Below, one piece after another: positions 48,101 through 50,710 of a stretch of 64,000 bases of DNA. The position numbers were made by a program, and so were the translations under genes. Source of the DNA: Fragum whitleyi (lineage: Eukaryota; Mollusca; Bivalvia; Cardiida; Cardiidae). The number at the start of each line of letters is the position of its first letter. Positions within the stretch are counted from its first letter, which is position 1. The stretch is from NCBI GenBank assembly GCA_948146395.1, contig OX411544.1, forward strand, positions 52,715,933-52,779,932. The letters run 5' to 3'. Under the pieces are notes generated by a model. The model made no database searches. It was not told the DNA's origin and worked only from the letters and a program-made list of their open reading frames with translations.

Positions 48101-49961
48101 ACCAGTTTATTAAGATTATTTGTGAGATTTAAAGCCACTTTCAATAGCATTTAAGAAATGAAATTTATCAAATGTTTTATGATAGTAAACTGTTGGCGAG
48201 ACTGCAGATCAAACACACAAACCAAATTTGAAAGCATAACATATTACAGATTTACATTACTGCACTGAGTTCATCAGGGTTTTTGCTATTGTTTGAAAAC
48301 TGGAAATAATTGACTCCTTTCAATAACATATATACGCTTTTGAAAATTTGATTGATTTAAGCCTGCTTTGGCTCTTAGAAATTTCTCTCAAAGGGGTCAC
48401 ATGACCCCCTTGTGAGAATTTTCTATGATAAAAATAGGAAATTTTCAGGTTTTTGAAGGTAAACCCCCTAATTTGAGGGTCCAACAGTCAAGCCCTGTAA
48501 ATCAAAATCGAAACAACATTTAACAACATTCTCTCTTTCTGACATTATAGCCTGTAGTGTCTTTTGTTCTTACATTAGAGAGTAAGTGTAAAGTCAACTT
48601 AAAAGACATATGACCTGATTAGTCTATAAATTATGCAAAGTCAGTCAATAGCATTTATATGCAAGACCTTTTTCTGTTTTCCTTCATTCCTATGCTAAGA
48701 GAGGCTGCTTACACATGACCATGTAAGAGAAGAAATAAAACCTGTTTCAGCTTAGAGCTTAGCTTAGAGAAGATTTTACTTTTTCATTGAATAAATCCTC
48801 ATACTTTTAGAAGCGTATTTCATATGAATTAATCAAGGGCAAACAATTTCTAATCTTTGAGTGATGATAATTCAAAATTTTGTTGTTTCCATTCCGTATA
48901 AACAAAGGCTGCTGTCAAGAGATTAGGATGGCTTTGGGATAAAAAGGTCCCGGGATCATATCCCGACCCCAGGCAATAGGAATTTTTCTGTGCAAAGAAT
49001 TAACTCCATGTTGCTCCTTGCAACTCAGGCGTTTAAATGGGAACTTGTGAGAGTTGTAAGTCAAAGTGCTGTGGCAGCCGAAGGCACCATGTGTAATCTG
49101 CCGACCTTCTTACAAACTGGTTCCAACATGAACTTTTATTATAAGAATGAACATCCATTTTTAACAATATTCAAATAATACAATTTTACATTTTTCCAGC
49201 ATTAGTACTGTCACACTGCAATGTGTTAATGTGTTACCATTGTCATGCTGAACCAAGATATTCCTGCTTCTACAGGAGGTATAGACAAAGATCAGTCTGC
49301 ACATAAGTGCAGACTGATCTCAGTTTATACCACCTTATTTTTCTTCTTACATCAGAATACTTTTAGAAATTATACATTCAAATAAAACTGGCTTATAAGT
49401 GTGTCCAGTGTTTTTTTATGTTTTATCATTCAGCATGACAAGGGTTAAACTATTAAATTCAAGGAAAATGCAGACCAGAATTTTTTATTTTGAAATTGAA
49501 AAAAAATGACGGCAAATTGTTGCATTTTGCAGAGAAAAAAGGCTACAAATATGAAAGCCCTTTTATTTCCACAGGCATAACTAGGATTTCCAATTTTATA
49601 CACACATAGAATTTCAGACAACCACTAAAGATTATTTAGGACAAATGCAATATGTGGACTATGACAAAAGATTAAGATAAATGACCTCCACCCACTCCCC
49701 CCTTTTTATGATTTCTGTGTTGGTGAAAAATCAAAACATCATAACTACAGCTTAAATAAGCTGTAGTTAAGATGTTTTGATCATTCATCATCAATATTTT
49801 TCGAAAGAGGATTTATTTGTATCATACGCACAATCTAAAAATTCAAATTCCACAGGATAAGTGGGATAAAGTAAATGTACAAACCTCTACTCGTTGACCA
49901 ACACACACTGTATCCAACTCTTTAAGCCGTTCCTGCGCGACTCTCAGCTCAGTCACATGGT
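6048..49961 (-). CDS. TRIP11: TRIP11 / GMAP-210 golgin, 19 visible exons (partial at both ends)
   Basis: Golgin that tethers small, highly curved vesicles at the cis-Golgi and anchors IFT20 there (family knowledge). Nineteen exons join with AG/GT borders and perfect phase to about 2073 codons, almost all heptad-rich coiled coil. Peptides matching vertebrate TRIP11 in the right order include [85 protein letters not shown] and [15 protein letters not shown]. The central giant exon is typical of this gene. The visible part already exceeds the roughly 1980 residues of the human protein. The N-terminal ALPS helix and the C-terminal GRAB domain are not seen, so both ends are missing from this model. 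The span given includes introns; exons are listed separately. Residue numbers below count from the first visible codon. Confidence 0.93.
6152..6544. other. Intron sequence with worn repeat, no gene
   Basis: It holds a gaatgaccttgaccttgcc / gaccttgagatgtt segment of the kind seen inside mollusc pearl elements, but no ends or core array can be drawn. The rest is plain AT-rich intron. Confidence 0.4.
6545..6650 (-). pseudogene. Decayed copy of the TRIP11 exon at 8794-8957 (far copy)
   Basis: Plus-strand gtgtagcctacattagttg and gaaactattctaagaccat match the real exon's donor side, followed by agtaagcctgattctattc and ttgtggagtataaatct. Translated in the exon frame it carries several stops. The far and near copies now lie on opposite sides of a pearl element. 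Confidence 0.75.
6770..8012 (+). mobile_element. Pearl-like element, family C, with 156-bp core repeats
   Basis: About seven core repeats, exactly 156 bp apart in the best-preserved part (caataactca at 7171, then 7327). Each has aataggccaggtagagtta, tgcactgcactccccctt and gaagtttcatgatccta. It then changes to a single-copy right part, a GGACGCC-rich microsatellite (7918-7970) and a hairpin ATACGTCCCGTC/GACGGGCGTAT with loop TTC at 7984-8009, followed by AAAA. Because 156 is divisible by three, a 197-codon frame of near-identical 52-residue units stays open at 7182-7775; I take it as a by-product. Confidence 0.88.
8085..8165 (-). pseudogene. Decayed copy of the TRIP11 exon at 8794-8957 (near copy)
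   Basis: The plus-strand strings gaactgttctaagatcat, gtaagtctggttctgttc and ttgtagagtagata match the true exon's gaaactgttctaagaccat, gtaagtctgattctgctc and ctgtagagtagata. The intron-side flank (aggtgtaat against cagtgtaac) is shared as well. In-frame stops are present. It sits directly after a pearl element. Confidence 0.78.
8281..8775 (+). mobile_element. Pearl-like element, family F, two partial units
   Basis: The left end cacctacaggtgactagg resembles the copy at 29941. Two units each contain gccaagttt-type cores, ending at ctcaggctttttttgaaat...agccgagctaaaa (8511-8540) and cctcgggttttctctgagct (8752-8771). This is the family's hairpin end. Same plus orientation as the other pearl elements. 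Confidence 0.6.
8794..8957 (-). CDS. TRIP11: TRIP11 exon, residues 1984-2038, [14 protein letters not shown] block
   Basis: 164 bp, one base in and one out; acceptor cactttcag, donor CAAG|GTAGGT. It encodes [30 protein letters not shown] and [16 protein letters not shown]. Human has [16 protein letters not shown] at the same place. Two decayed copies of its 3' half lie downstream (8085-8165 and 6545-6650). Confidence 0.94.
8991..9090. repeat. Partial palindromic element, GGACCCGTAATAG family
   Basis: It contains ggaaccataatagttctgc, ccgaggtttagaaaacctcgg and aacactgttaaagttcat, parts of the longer palindrome best seen at 23215-23369. Confidence 0.55.
9465..9645 (+). repeat. Dispersed repeat, CTTTCCTAGCCTCCAGCTGC family (diverged)
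   Basis: It holds aactctgctttcaacatt, ccagttccactattacat and ccttttctagcttccagttg. Related segments occur at 24345-24490, 34925-35065, 47190-47338 and 58070-58215. Their shared consensus is gtttaacactgctttcaac, then catcctttcctagcctcc. I cannot assign a transposon class. Confidence 0.6.
9828..9949 (-). CDS. TRIP11: TRIP11 exon, residues 1944-1983, [10 protein letters not shown] block
   Basis: 122 bp, phase 0 in and two bases out; donor CCAG|GTCTGT. The acceptor tttgaag was preferred to an AG four bases further in because only it keeps phase with the exon before. It encodes [19 protein letters not shown] and [14 protein letters not shown]. Human has [19 protein letters not shown] and SSSNAMEN, the strongest single match in the window. 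Confidence 0.94.
10111..10362 (+). mobile_element. Pearl-like element, family E (worn copy)
   Basis: It starts aaacaagatgtgttcgtaa like the better copy at 29385. It contains a gacagacagactgacagac microsatellite remnant and a mutated 3' end (ccctgatatatcgatatgg). Confidence 0.6.
10492..10557 (-). CDS. TRIP11: TRIP11 exon, residues 1922-1943
   Basis: 66 bp, 22 codons, phase 0 at both ends; acceptor gattcag, donor CAG|GTGGGT. It encodes [20 protein letters not shown] then IQ. This matches human [20 protein letters not shown] immediately before the conserved [10 protein letters not shown] block. Confidence 0.92.
10800..11180. repeat. Palindromic repeat, GGGTGCTCATTGGA family, two tandem units
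   Basis: Two units each have an arm tgggtgctcattggag or gatacttattagaatc, followed by the inverted ccattccaatgagcacccaca and aacataggattt. Other members are at 16500-16690, 47770-47975, 51655-51815 and part of 57955-58070. Confidence 0.6.
11424..15286 (-). CDS. TRIP11: TRIP11 giant central exon, residues 634-1921
   Basis: 3863 bp, two bases in and phase 0 out; acceptor gccattag, donor GAG|GTGAGT. It encodes 1287 uninterrupted codons of coiled coil, from [19 protein letters not shown] to [10 protein letters not shown]. Vertebrate TRIP11 likewise places most of its coil in one very large exon. Diagnostic blocks in order are [77 protein letters not shown] and [18 protein letters not shown]. Composition is strongly E/K/L/S/Q, with a short non-coil patch [20 protein letters not shown] about half way along. 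No catalytic domain or membrane segment. Confidence 0.96.
15290..16000. other. Intron upstream of the giant exon, no gene seen
   Basis: AT-rich sequence including an ATT-rich low-complexity stretch near 15690-15760. No exon, RNA gene or clear transposon end was recognised. Confidence 0.5.
15950..16446 (-). mobile_element. Foldback-bearing repeat, inverted partner of 20595-21560
   Basis: It contains aaacaagtcatcttaaacag / ggatgacaagtttaataaat, a foldback also present at 21430-21520. It also has atattcaacagtgtcattt and cactcttgag, the reverse complement of the segment near 20620-20650. The two copies lie in opposite orientation about 4.5 kb apart. Confidence 0.6.
16500..16690. repeat. Palindromic repeat, ATGGGTACTCATTTGAATC family
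   Basis: The arms gagggggtatttcaggtt and aaaataccccctctatatg enclose atgggtactcatttgaatc, mirrored by gacgattccaatgactacc. Related to 47770-47975. Confidence 0.65.
16762..16834 (-). CDS. TRIP11: TRIP11 exon, residues 610-633
   Basis: 73 bp, phase 0 in and one base out; acceptor tttttcag, donor TCTG|GTTAGT. It encodes [19 protein letters not shown] then EISDS. A run of ten A bases inside the coding sequence encodes the lysines and is a possible slippage site. Confidence 0.87.
17364..17612. mobile_element. TTAACCC/GGGTTAA MITE, piggyBac-like ends (copy 1)
   Basis: It starts TTAACCCTTGTCATGCTGAA and ends ttcagcatgacaagggtcaac. Between them is a conserved interior (aactgtaggtcaatttttat, cagactgcacatatgtgcag). 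Near-full copies are at 35281-35527 and, inverted, at 57273-57519; a shorter one is at 49230-49450 and fragments at 28583-28690 and 55128-55210. TTAA borders followed by CCCTT suggest a piggyBac-related MITE. Confidence 0.75.
17671..17856 (-). CDS. TRIP11: TRIP11 exon, residues 548-609
   Basis: 186 bp, 62 codons, phase 0 at both ends; acceptor ccattag, donor AAG|GTTGGG. It encodes [19 protein letters not shown] followed by the coil [19 protein letters not shown]. Three decayed partial copies lie on its 5' side (18060-18600). Confidence 0.9.
18060..18600 (-). pseudogene. Three decayed tandem copies of the TRIP11 exon at 17671-17856
   Basis: Blocks at about 18065-18165, 18350-18435 and 18478-18595 repeat the exon's segment tatcactagaaccatcatc, the aggtcaggtaaagatg run and the tcatgcttctct motif. 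They also carry the same upstream flank, including gcatgcaatattagtat. Each has diverged to a different degree and all carry frame-breaking indels. Only the 5' two thirds of the exon plus acceptor flank is repeated, at roughly 150 to 300-bp spacing. Confidence 0.8.
18848..18906. repeat. Palindromic mini-element, AAGTGCCTATATAT family
   Basis: taagtgcctatatatattt / ggcacttcatacagttttg and cactgaccct. The right arm is better conserved than the left. See 33801-33868 for the near-perfect copy. Confidence 0.65.
19065..19325. repeat. Inverted-repeat element, GCAAAAAGGGACCAT family (copy 1)
   Basis: The ends gcaaaaagggaccatccag and ccctttttgcatgatggg are inverted complements. The interior gaccctagtcagtctgcgc is shared with the copy at 47445-47705. 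Confidence 0.65.
19792..20072 (-). CDS. TRIP11: TRIP11 exon, residues 454-547
   Basis: 281 bp, two bases in and phase 0 out; acceptor ttttgatag, donor AAG|GTTGGT. It begins with an acidic, serine-rich linker ([19 protein letters not shown]), then the coil [18 protein letters not shown]. It ends [14 protein letters not shown]. Confidence 0.9.
20100..20168. repeat. Palindromic mini-element, GGCTCAG family
   Basis: AAACAGTTGTAACTGCCTAT and ATAGGCAGTTACAACTGTTT are perfect inverted arms with a short loop, bordered by ggctcagagtg and gcactgagcaa. Confidence 0.8.
20218..20430. repeat. Fragments of two palindromic families
   Basis: taggtacttacaatagcttt is a half copy of the AAGTGCCTATATAT family. 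ttaaggtactggacccataa and gaaaaccttggttaaaacag are pieces of the GGACCCGTAATAG family. Confidence 0.5.
20744..21276. mobile_element. Tc1-type element, 533 bp, with TA flanks
   Basis: CACTGCCCTCCAAAAG...cttcacacacac at the left mirrors gtgtgtgaaggatctttt...GGAGGGCAGTG at the right, with TA on both sides. It holds the 3' end of a Tc1 transposase relic on the minus strand. Confidence 0.85.
20972..21162 (-). pseudogene. Tc1-family transposase, C-terminal relic
   Basis: One frame gives [20 protein letters not shown]. After a one-base shift the sequence reads [13 protein letters not shown] and stops. Tc1 transposases characteristically end with SMPRR-like sequence and then a QAV-ANGG-TKY tail. The DDE catalytic core is absent, so this cannot encode an active enzyme. 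Confidence 0.8.
21634..22042 (-). repeat. 119-bp tandem array of TRIP11 exon 3' half plus donor (three pseudo-copies)
   Basis: Exon-to-donor boundaries recur at 21686, 21805, 21924 and 22043, exactly 119 bases apart. Each unit holds about 70 bases of exon 3' half, an intact GTAAGA donor and about 50 bases of intron. Copies are nearly identical, so the array is young. One exonic base alternates along the array (GCAAGC in copies 2 and 4, GTAAGC in copies 1 and 3 on the plus strand), suggesting growth by duplication of a two-unit block. Reading past the first donor meets a TAA within nine codons, so only the first donor keeps the protein intact. Confidence 0.93.
22043..22180 (-). CDS. TRIP11: TRIP11 exon, residues 408-453, whose 3' half is tandemly amplified
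   Basis: 138 bp, two bases in and one out; acceptor tttccag, donor TCAG|GTAAGA. It encodes [19 protein letters not shown] and [20 protein letters not shown]. It is the only complete copy: three further copies of its 3' half plus intron flank follow at 119-bp spacing and lack the acceptor half. Confidence 0.88.
22436..22760. repeat. Dispersed foldback repeat, AGGTCCTGCAGG family
   Basis: Its parts gatagacacttacaccagtc, acagcaggtcctgcaggcc, gtccagttttgaaatat and ggaaaacattgtagaaaaag reappear, rearranged and inverted, in the insertion at 61724-62230. Confidence 0.6.
22889..23006 (-). CDS. TRIP11: TRIP11 exon, residues 369-407
   Basis: 118 bp, phase 0 in and one base out; acceptor ccttgcag, donor GGAG|GTTAGG. 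It encodes [18 protein letters not shown] and [19 protein letters not shown]. Coiled coil. Confidence 0.87.
23215..23369. repeat. Palindromic MITE, GGACCCGTAATAG family (best copy)
   Basis: The left arm ggacccgtaatagttccgc / accaaggtttcctaatgat mirrors the right arm cattaggaaacctcattc / gtggaactattacgggta. Other copies are at 24695-24848, 38198-38326, 45281-45422 and 50711-50855. Confidence 0.8.
23440..24130. mobile_element. Probable inverted-repeat transposon remnant
   Basis: Near its right end cgggcgttaacatttgcaga and tctgcaaatgttaatgccct are inverted arms around cgagtgtgatgcacgaggg. The left part has related tttgggtcgttatgagca and ccgttaatgcctgg. CpG-richer than the surrounding intron. 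No transposase frame. Confidence 0.5.
24345..24490 (+). repeat. Dispersed repeat, CTTTCCTAGCCTCCAGCTGC family
   Basis: gttgattggggttcaactct, cggaagcttgaacacctaac and atcctttcctagcctcaagc follow the consensus seen at 34925-35065. Confidence 0.65.
24518..24652 (-). CDS. TRIP11: TRIP11 exon, residues 324-368
   Basis: 135 bp, 45 codons, phase 0 at both ends; acceptor ttcaatag, donor AAG|GTAGGG. It encodes [20 protein letters not shown] and [20 protein letters not shown] decayed partial copy lies about 400 bases away on the 5' side (24970-25060). Confidence 0.88.
24695..24848. repeat. Palindromic MITE, GGACCCGTAATAG family
   Basis: ttaaggtaatggacctgtaa and gaactattacatggtcca close around aaggtttcctaatgatttgg and its mirror. 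Confidence 0.75.
24922..24967. repeat. Palindromic mini-element, AACTACAGCTT family
   Basis: AACCTCGTAACTACAGCTTG mirrors AAGCTGGAGTTACGAGGTT with almost no loop. Copies are at 39127-39169, 49731-49780, 58371-58419 and 59339-59382. Confidence 0.8.
24970..25060 (-). pseudogene. Decayed copy of the TRIP11 exon at 24518-24652
   Basis: The plus-strand string beginning gtgccttctttcaatcgt matches gtgccttctgtctatcgc in the true exon. The match then continues through the region encoding RQIRQHLD and SDL to the exon's 5' end (gtgtctgtcttt against gtgtctgccta). Substitutions and small indels destroy the frame, and no working acceptor is evident. It lies upstream of the real exon in transcription order. 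Confidence 0.75.
25061..25670. other. Intron sequence, no gene seen
   Basis: Plain AT-rich sequence with scattered worn repeat words (gacaaaaggacaagggggc near 25364). No exon, RNA gene or complete element recognised. Confidence 0.4.
25671..26681 (+). mobile_element. Pearl-like element, family D (copy 1)
   Basis: It starts ACTAGAAAGCCATGAATGGC, which contains a mini-hairpin, then gtcgctccacaggcttg. About four core repeats of 160-175 bp follow (gaaaatgattttcaaagtt, catatagagaaatgacctc, gatcacaataatttttggt). Then comes a unique segment with gtttctgaggagaagatt, a GACGCACGACGGAC tract, and a hairpin agccccagtggc/gccagtgga at 26648-26675. Left gctccacaggct is the inverted complement of right agccagtggag with one mismatch. 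Confidence 0.85.
26700..28200. other. Intron sequence, no gene seen
   Basis: AT-rich. Frames of 63 to 80 codons at 27429-27620 and 27929-28171 look like chance. No splice-bounded coiled-coil exon and no clear transposon ends were found. Confidence 0.45.
28463..28566 (-). CDS. TRIP11: TRIP11 exon, residues 289-323
   Basis: 104 bp, two bases in and phase 0 out; acceptor ctattttag. The donor CAT|GTAAAA is weaker than most but is the only one that keeps phase with the next exon. It encodes [20 protein letters not shown] and [14 protein letters not shown]. Coiled coil. Confidence 0.85.
28583..28690. repeat. Fragment of the TTAACCC MITE
   Basis: gttaacccttgttattgctg, gaggtatagacaagtatcag and tctgcacatgtg match the left half of the piggyBac-like MITE. 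Confidence 0.55.
28925..29095 (-). pseudogene. In-frame partial copy of the preceding TRIP11 exon
   Basis: Downstream of the exon at 29100-29283, the same frame continues without a stop and repeats its C-terminal third: [20 protein letters not shown] in the copy against [20 protein letters not shown] in the exon. The offset is 123 bases, exactly 41 codons. The donor of the copy has decayed (GTAGG has become ATGGG). Intron retention would add the duplicated coil and stop after TKLN. It may be a dying exon extension or an intronic relic. Confidence 0.72.
29100..29283 (-). CDS. TRIP11: TRIP11 exon, residues 228-288
   Basis: 184 bp, phase 0 in and one base out; acceptor attttag, donor AAAG|GTAGGC. 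It encodes [18 protein letters not shown] and [18 protein letters not shown], ending [10 protein letters not shown]. Coiled coil. A decayed copy of its 3' part lies immediately downstream (28925-29095), and the reading frame stays open through the intron start into that copy. Confidence 0.9.
29385..29570 (+). mobile_element. Pearl-like element, family E, short complete copy
   Basis: It starts aaaaacaagatgtgtttg, then ATGCCCCCGTAACAGCGATC. It has no core array, a GACGGACAGACAGAC microsatellite (29469-29520) and a hairpin ATGCCCCCG...CGGGGGCAT at 29538-29566 followed by AAAA. The 5' ATGCCCCCGTA is the inverted complement of the 3' arm. A clean minimal version of the pearl plan. Confidence 0.82.
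29600..29642. repeat. Half copy of the GGCTCAG palindrome
   Basis: atggctcagtgtgaaacatt then gtaactgcctataagttta. The right arm is missing. Confidence 0.55.
29941..30225 (+). mobile_element. Pearl-like element, family F (second locus)
   Basis: cctacaggtgcctaggcta, ggctgttgggtgctggatag, then caagtttcaagtgaatgcc, and an end ctgaggttttctctgaaa...ccagagcttaaaa. It matches 8281-8540 throughout. Confidence 0.6.
30240..30419 (-). CDS. TRIP11: TRIP11 exon, residues 168-227
   Basis: 180 bp, 60 codons, phase 0 at both ends; acceptor cttccag, donor GAA|GTAAGG. It encodes [20 protein letters not shown] then [18 protein letters not shown]. This aligns with human HQHEMSVLQNAHQQKLTEI and SRRHREELSDYEERIEEL. 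Coiled coil. Confidence 0.93.
30715..31830. other. Probable transposon relic in intron
   Basis: It begins cagggttctccctggcttg and carries ttcgccaaatgaaaaaagttg near 30753. A matching ttcaccaaatgaaaaaaattg occurs near 31740, and ttcgccatttgcgaatttgg at about 31780 is a palindromic end. CAGGG resembles hAT termini, but no transposase or target duplication was established. Confidence 0.4.
31964..32140. mobile_element. Small CAGTCAAACC inverted-repeat MITE (177 bp)
   Basis: CAGTCAAACCTGTCTTAG at the left mirrors CTAAGACGGGTTTGACTG at the right. Internal repeats of gcttgcttaagacaggt are present. The CAGT ends place it with pogo/Tigger-like MITEs such as those at 1-2107 and 42638-43470. Confidence 0.75.
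32223..32279 (-). CDS. TRIP11: TRIP11 exon, residues 149-167
   Basis: 57 bp, 19 codons, phase 0 at both ends; acceptor tttttcag, donor AAG|GTGAGT. It encodes [19 protein letters not shown], a short polar linker running into the next coil. Human has a similar SKAQGTDNSDQSEI linker here. Confidence 0.88.
32780..33600. repeat. About 218-bp tandem repeat, roughly four diverged units
   Basis: gacttaatgatatcaattag recurs at 33241 and 33459, 218 bases apart. The units share ggcaaccaaaagcgatgtg, gtcctgaattactaatatag and ggcatcactcaaacacctg. Earlier, more diverged units start near 32790 and 32930. No open frame spans units. It lies within the intron between the exons at 32223 and 38494. Confidence 0.75.
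33801..33868. repeat. Palindromic mini-element, AAGTGCCTATATAT family (best copy)
   Basis: GTAAGTGCCTATATATCTAT mirrors ATAGGCACTTAC almost perfectly, with aaaact/agtttt and gcagtgacccc beyond. Each arm, read inward, begins GTAAGTGCC, identical to a strong 5' splice site on both strands. Confidence 0.8.
34624..34676. repeat. Palindromic mini-element, AAGTGCCTATATAT family
   Basis: gtaaagtgcctatatatcta / gggcactaactacagcttcg with a diverged outer arm. Confidence 0.65.
34925..35065 (+). repeat. Dispersed repeat, CTTTCCTAGCCTCCAGCTGC family (good copy)
   Basis: gaatggggttttacaccac, gtggcggctggagcacctaa, caatggattcctcctatttc and atcctttcctagcctccagc in order. Confidence 0.7.
35281..35527. mobile_element. 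TTAACCC/GGGTTAA MITE, piggyBac-like ends (copy 2)
   Basis: TTAACCCTTTTCATGCTGAA to ttcagcatgacaagggttaa, intact at both ends with TTAA borders; interior collinear with 17364-17612. Confidence 0.8.
35901..37138 (+). mobile_element. Pearl-like element, family D (copy 2, longest array)
   Basis: Same left end actagaaagccatgaatggc. About five core repeats, then the unique right segment, a GGACGCACGCACGCACGG microsatellite (37041-37085) and the hairpin tagccccagtggc/gccagtggagcta at 37106-37135, followed by AAAAA. Confidence 0.88.
37140..38197. other. Intron sequence, no gene seen
   Basis: Includes a short inverted segment around gagtccattggactcc (37643-37665) and a G-rich aggggtcggggggtg at 37759. 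No exon or complete element recognised. Confidence 0.4.
38198..38326. repeat. Palindromic MITE, GGACCCGTAATAG family
   Basis: aaggtagtgg...gatagttccgcaacattt, caaggtttcctaatgaaatc and its mirror ggaaaccttgg, ending gatccactaccttaagg. Confidence 0.7.
38494..38639 (-). CDS. TRIP11: TRIP11 exon, residues 100-148, conserved DFGD-EINRL block
   Basis: 146 bp; acceptor tttcag, donor TCT|GTAAGT. It encodes [19 protein letters not shown] and [16 protein letters not shown]. This matches the vertebrate block MDFGDIISSQQEINRL followed by a coil ending in GHWRHIAQTS, one of the most recognisable parts of the N-terminal half. Confidence 0.93.
38640..40445. other. Long intron part, only a mini-palindrome recognised
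   Basis: AT-rich. The segment 39370-39660 has loosely repeated ttttgtggttatgtattctg words. The AACTACAGCTT palindrome is at 39127-39169. No exon seen. Confidence 0.45.
39127..39169. repeat. Palindromic mini-element, AACTACAGCTT family
   Basis: aatcccataactacagcttt mirrors aagctgtagttatgaggttt. Confidence 0.75.
40446..40510. repeat. Palindromic mini-element, AAGTGCCTATATAT family
   Basis: gggtcagtgcaaaactggtg / gtaagttcctatatatttaa mirrors aggcacttacaatagttttg / tactga. Confidence 0.75.
41028..41092. repeat. Palindromic mini-element, diverged hybrid
   Basis: gttaacgcaaaatgattata / actgcctattc mirrors caatttcaactattttgcat / tgaaccc weakly. It is intermediate between the GGCTCAG and AAGTGCC families. 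Confidence 0.5.
41093..42346. other. Intron sequence, no gene seen
   Basis: AT-rich. A palindromic-looking segment at 42055-42260 has ataaaacttttctcattctc mirrored by gagaagagttttataacctc, a probable foldback element of about 210 bp. No exon. Confidence 0.45.
42347..42415. repeat. Palindromic mini-element, AAGTGCCTATATAT family
   Basis: ggggtcaatgcaaaactatt / gtaagtgcctatatatctat mirrors ataggttcttacaataaatt / tgtgctgacccc. Confidence 0.75.
42638..43470 (+). mobile_element. pogo/Tigger-type element, 833 bp, TA flanked
   Basis: CAGTCAAATCTGTGT at the left mirrors ACACAGATTCGACTG at the right, with TA on both sides (42636-42637 and 43471-43472). Near both ends the motif gcagccaatctg recurs. 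It carries a short relic of a pogo-type transposase DNA-binding domain, so it is an internally deleted copy of an autonomous element. Confidence 0.85.
43193..43354 (+). pseudogene. pogo/Tigger transposase, N-terminal HTH relic
   Basis: 53 codons: [34 protein letters not shown], then [14 protein letters not shown] and a stop. The L-T-L-E-(D/E)-(K/R)-V-x-V-I pattern, an S-G-x-S-x-R-x-I-A turn and a G-x-T-Q-V-Q helix are typical of the pipsqueak-like helix-turn-helix of pogo/Tigger transposases. The CENP-B-like and DDE domains are missing. Confidence 0.75.
43480..44460. other. Intron sequence, no gene seen
   Basis: AT-rich with no recognised exon or transposon ends. Confidence 0.4.
44473..44581 (-). 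CDS. TRIP11: TRIP11 exon, residues 64-99
   Basis: 109 bp, phase 0 in and one base out; acceptor tttcag, donor GAAG|GTGAGA. It encodes [18 protein letters not shown], then a non-helical linker [15 protein letters not shown]. It corresponds to the hinge after the first coil of GMAP-210. Confidence 0.88.
45281..45422. repeat. Palindromic MITE, GGACCCGTAATAG family
   Basis: aaggtagaggaatcgtaata / gttccgcaacctttcgg, then the mirrored acctcggtaaacgctgttaa. It lies about 100 bases downstream of the exon at 45520. Confidence 0.65.
45520..45630 (-). CDS. TRIP11: TRIP11 exon, residues 27-63
   Basis: 111 bp, 37 codons, phase 0 at both ends; acceptor follows a T-run and CAG, donor is GAT|GTAAGT. It encodes [16 protein letters not shown] and [14 protein letters not shown]. 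This aligns with the human segment carrying EEKHEASEIQIKQQ and SYRNQLQQKE. Coiled coil. Confidence 0.9.
45815..46040. repeat. Short degenerate tandem repeat, CAAGCACAGGCTAAATTG
   Basis: tttcaagcacaggctaaa and close variants occur at least five times at irregular 30 to 120-base spacing. Not coding. Confidence 0.55.
46384..46640. repeat. Foldback element, AAAAGCTATATTTTCA arms
   Basis: acaaaagctatattttcact mirrors atgaaaatatagcttttgct. A second weaker pair (atataaaagctataatttt / aaaataaagctttcgttgct) follows. Outer arms taagactggttaatatttc and gaaatatatatcaatctta also match. Confidence 0.6.
47190..47338 (+). repeat. Dispersed repeat, CTTTCCTAGCCTCCAGCTGC family (good copy)
   Basis: gatggagt-type start (gaatggagtttaacactgc), ctggagcacctcaccatgg and atcctttcctagcctccagc. 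Confidence 0.7.
47445..47705. repeat. Inverted-repeat element, GCAAAAAGGGACCAT family (copy 2)
   Basis: gagatttgatcaactatagg, gaccctagtcagtctgcac and ggtctcttttcgcgtgaagg are collinear with 19065-19325. Confidence 0.6.
47770..47975. repeat. Palindromic repeat, GGGTACTCATTTCAA family
   Basis: gggacagataagaggaggt and tgggtactcatttcaaccc mirror gataccaatgagtacccaca and ataccccagctatctgtag. Confidence 0.65.
48890..49100 (+). repeat. tRNA-like / SINE-like segment
   Basis: ggctttgggataaaaaggtc and gggatcatatcccgacccc give a B-box-like inverted pair. tgccttcggctgccac is its inverted partner near 49075 (gtggcagccgaaggcacc). No clean cloverleaf; probably a tRNA-derived SINE or a foldback. Confidence 0.3.
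49230..49450. mobile_element. TTAACCC MITE relative (diverged)
   Basis: gttaccattgtcatgctgaa, gaggtatagacaaagatcag and agtgcagactgatctcagtt, ending attcagcatgacaagggtta. Confidence 0.65.
49560..49860 (+). repeat. Dispersed repeat shared with 58215-58480, carrying an inner palindrome
   Basis: cataactaggatttccaat, ggacaaatgcaatatgtgg, cgaaagaggatttatttgta and the inner AACTACAGCTT palindrome (49731-49780) occur in the same order in both copies. Confidence 0.7.
49731..49780. repeat. Palindromic mini-element, AACTACAGCTT family
   Basis: tcaaaacatcataactacag mirrors ctgtagttaagatgttttga. Confidence 0.8.
49885..49961 (-). CDS. TRIP11: TRIP11 exon, residues 1-26 (first confident exon)
   Basis: 77 bp. 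Acceptor is tcttttcag, donor is GAG|GTTTGT. It opens with two bases of a split codon and then reads [20 protein letters not shown]. This corresponds to the start of the coiled coil just after the ALPS helix in vertebrate GMAP-210 (the EIEAIHAILRSENERLK region). The preceding exon must contribute one base. Confidence 0.85.
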
Positions 49962-50710
49962 CTGAAAAGACAAGCACACTTTGCTATAACCATGATATGG
50001 GTGCCTAAAGTCACCTGGACACTCTTAGCCCATATATGGAAATACTGATAAGACAAATGCAGCTTTATGATTGGCCCATTCACGGAGGACCCTTCAAAAA
50101 TTGATAATATCCTTGGTTTTATAGGACTTTACCTGTGGATTTCCAAACTGGCTTAATTCTTATCTCAGTATCTATGTAACTAGCTGCTTATACCATTCAA
50201 TTGTTGATACTCTTATCTATGACACAGCCTTAAGTTTGAATATAAGCAGTCTTAAAATCTTGATATAGGTGAAACCAATGTTCAAAATTAAGAAGTTTTC
50301 TGCCATAGTTTAATTTTGAGCCAAACTTGAATTACTGCTAAATGACCTTGTATTCCTTTCAATTTTGCTTGCCTTATTCACATGCAATGAAATTATTCAT
50401 TAAACCATTACAAGATAATGATACTTTAATTATAATATACGATAAATGAATGGTATCTTTCAAAGTTGTTCCTTTATATATTAAAAACATCAAAATCCTA
50501 ATTAACAAAATTGCACCATATGACTAAACTATACAAGATTTACTAAATTATTTTACGTGGTGAGCTTGAATTTTTTACAATATAAGATGAGGTTAAGATG
50601 TTCATGCAGTCATAGAATTATATCCTCACATTTATAACAGTTTTGTGCTTTTCAACACTGCATGAATTGCTGCAATAATTTTCCCTTAGATGACATCAAG
50701 ATGGCATCAT
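49962..50710. other. Intron sequence, no gene seen
   Basis: AT-rich intron 5' of the first confident exon. No ALPS-coding exon or repeat ends found. Confidence 0.4.
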
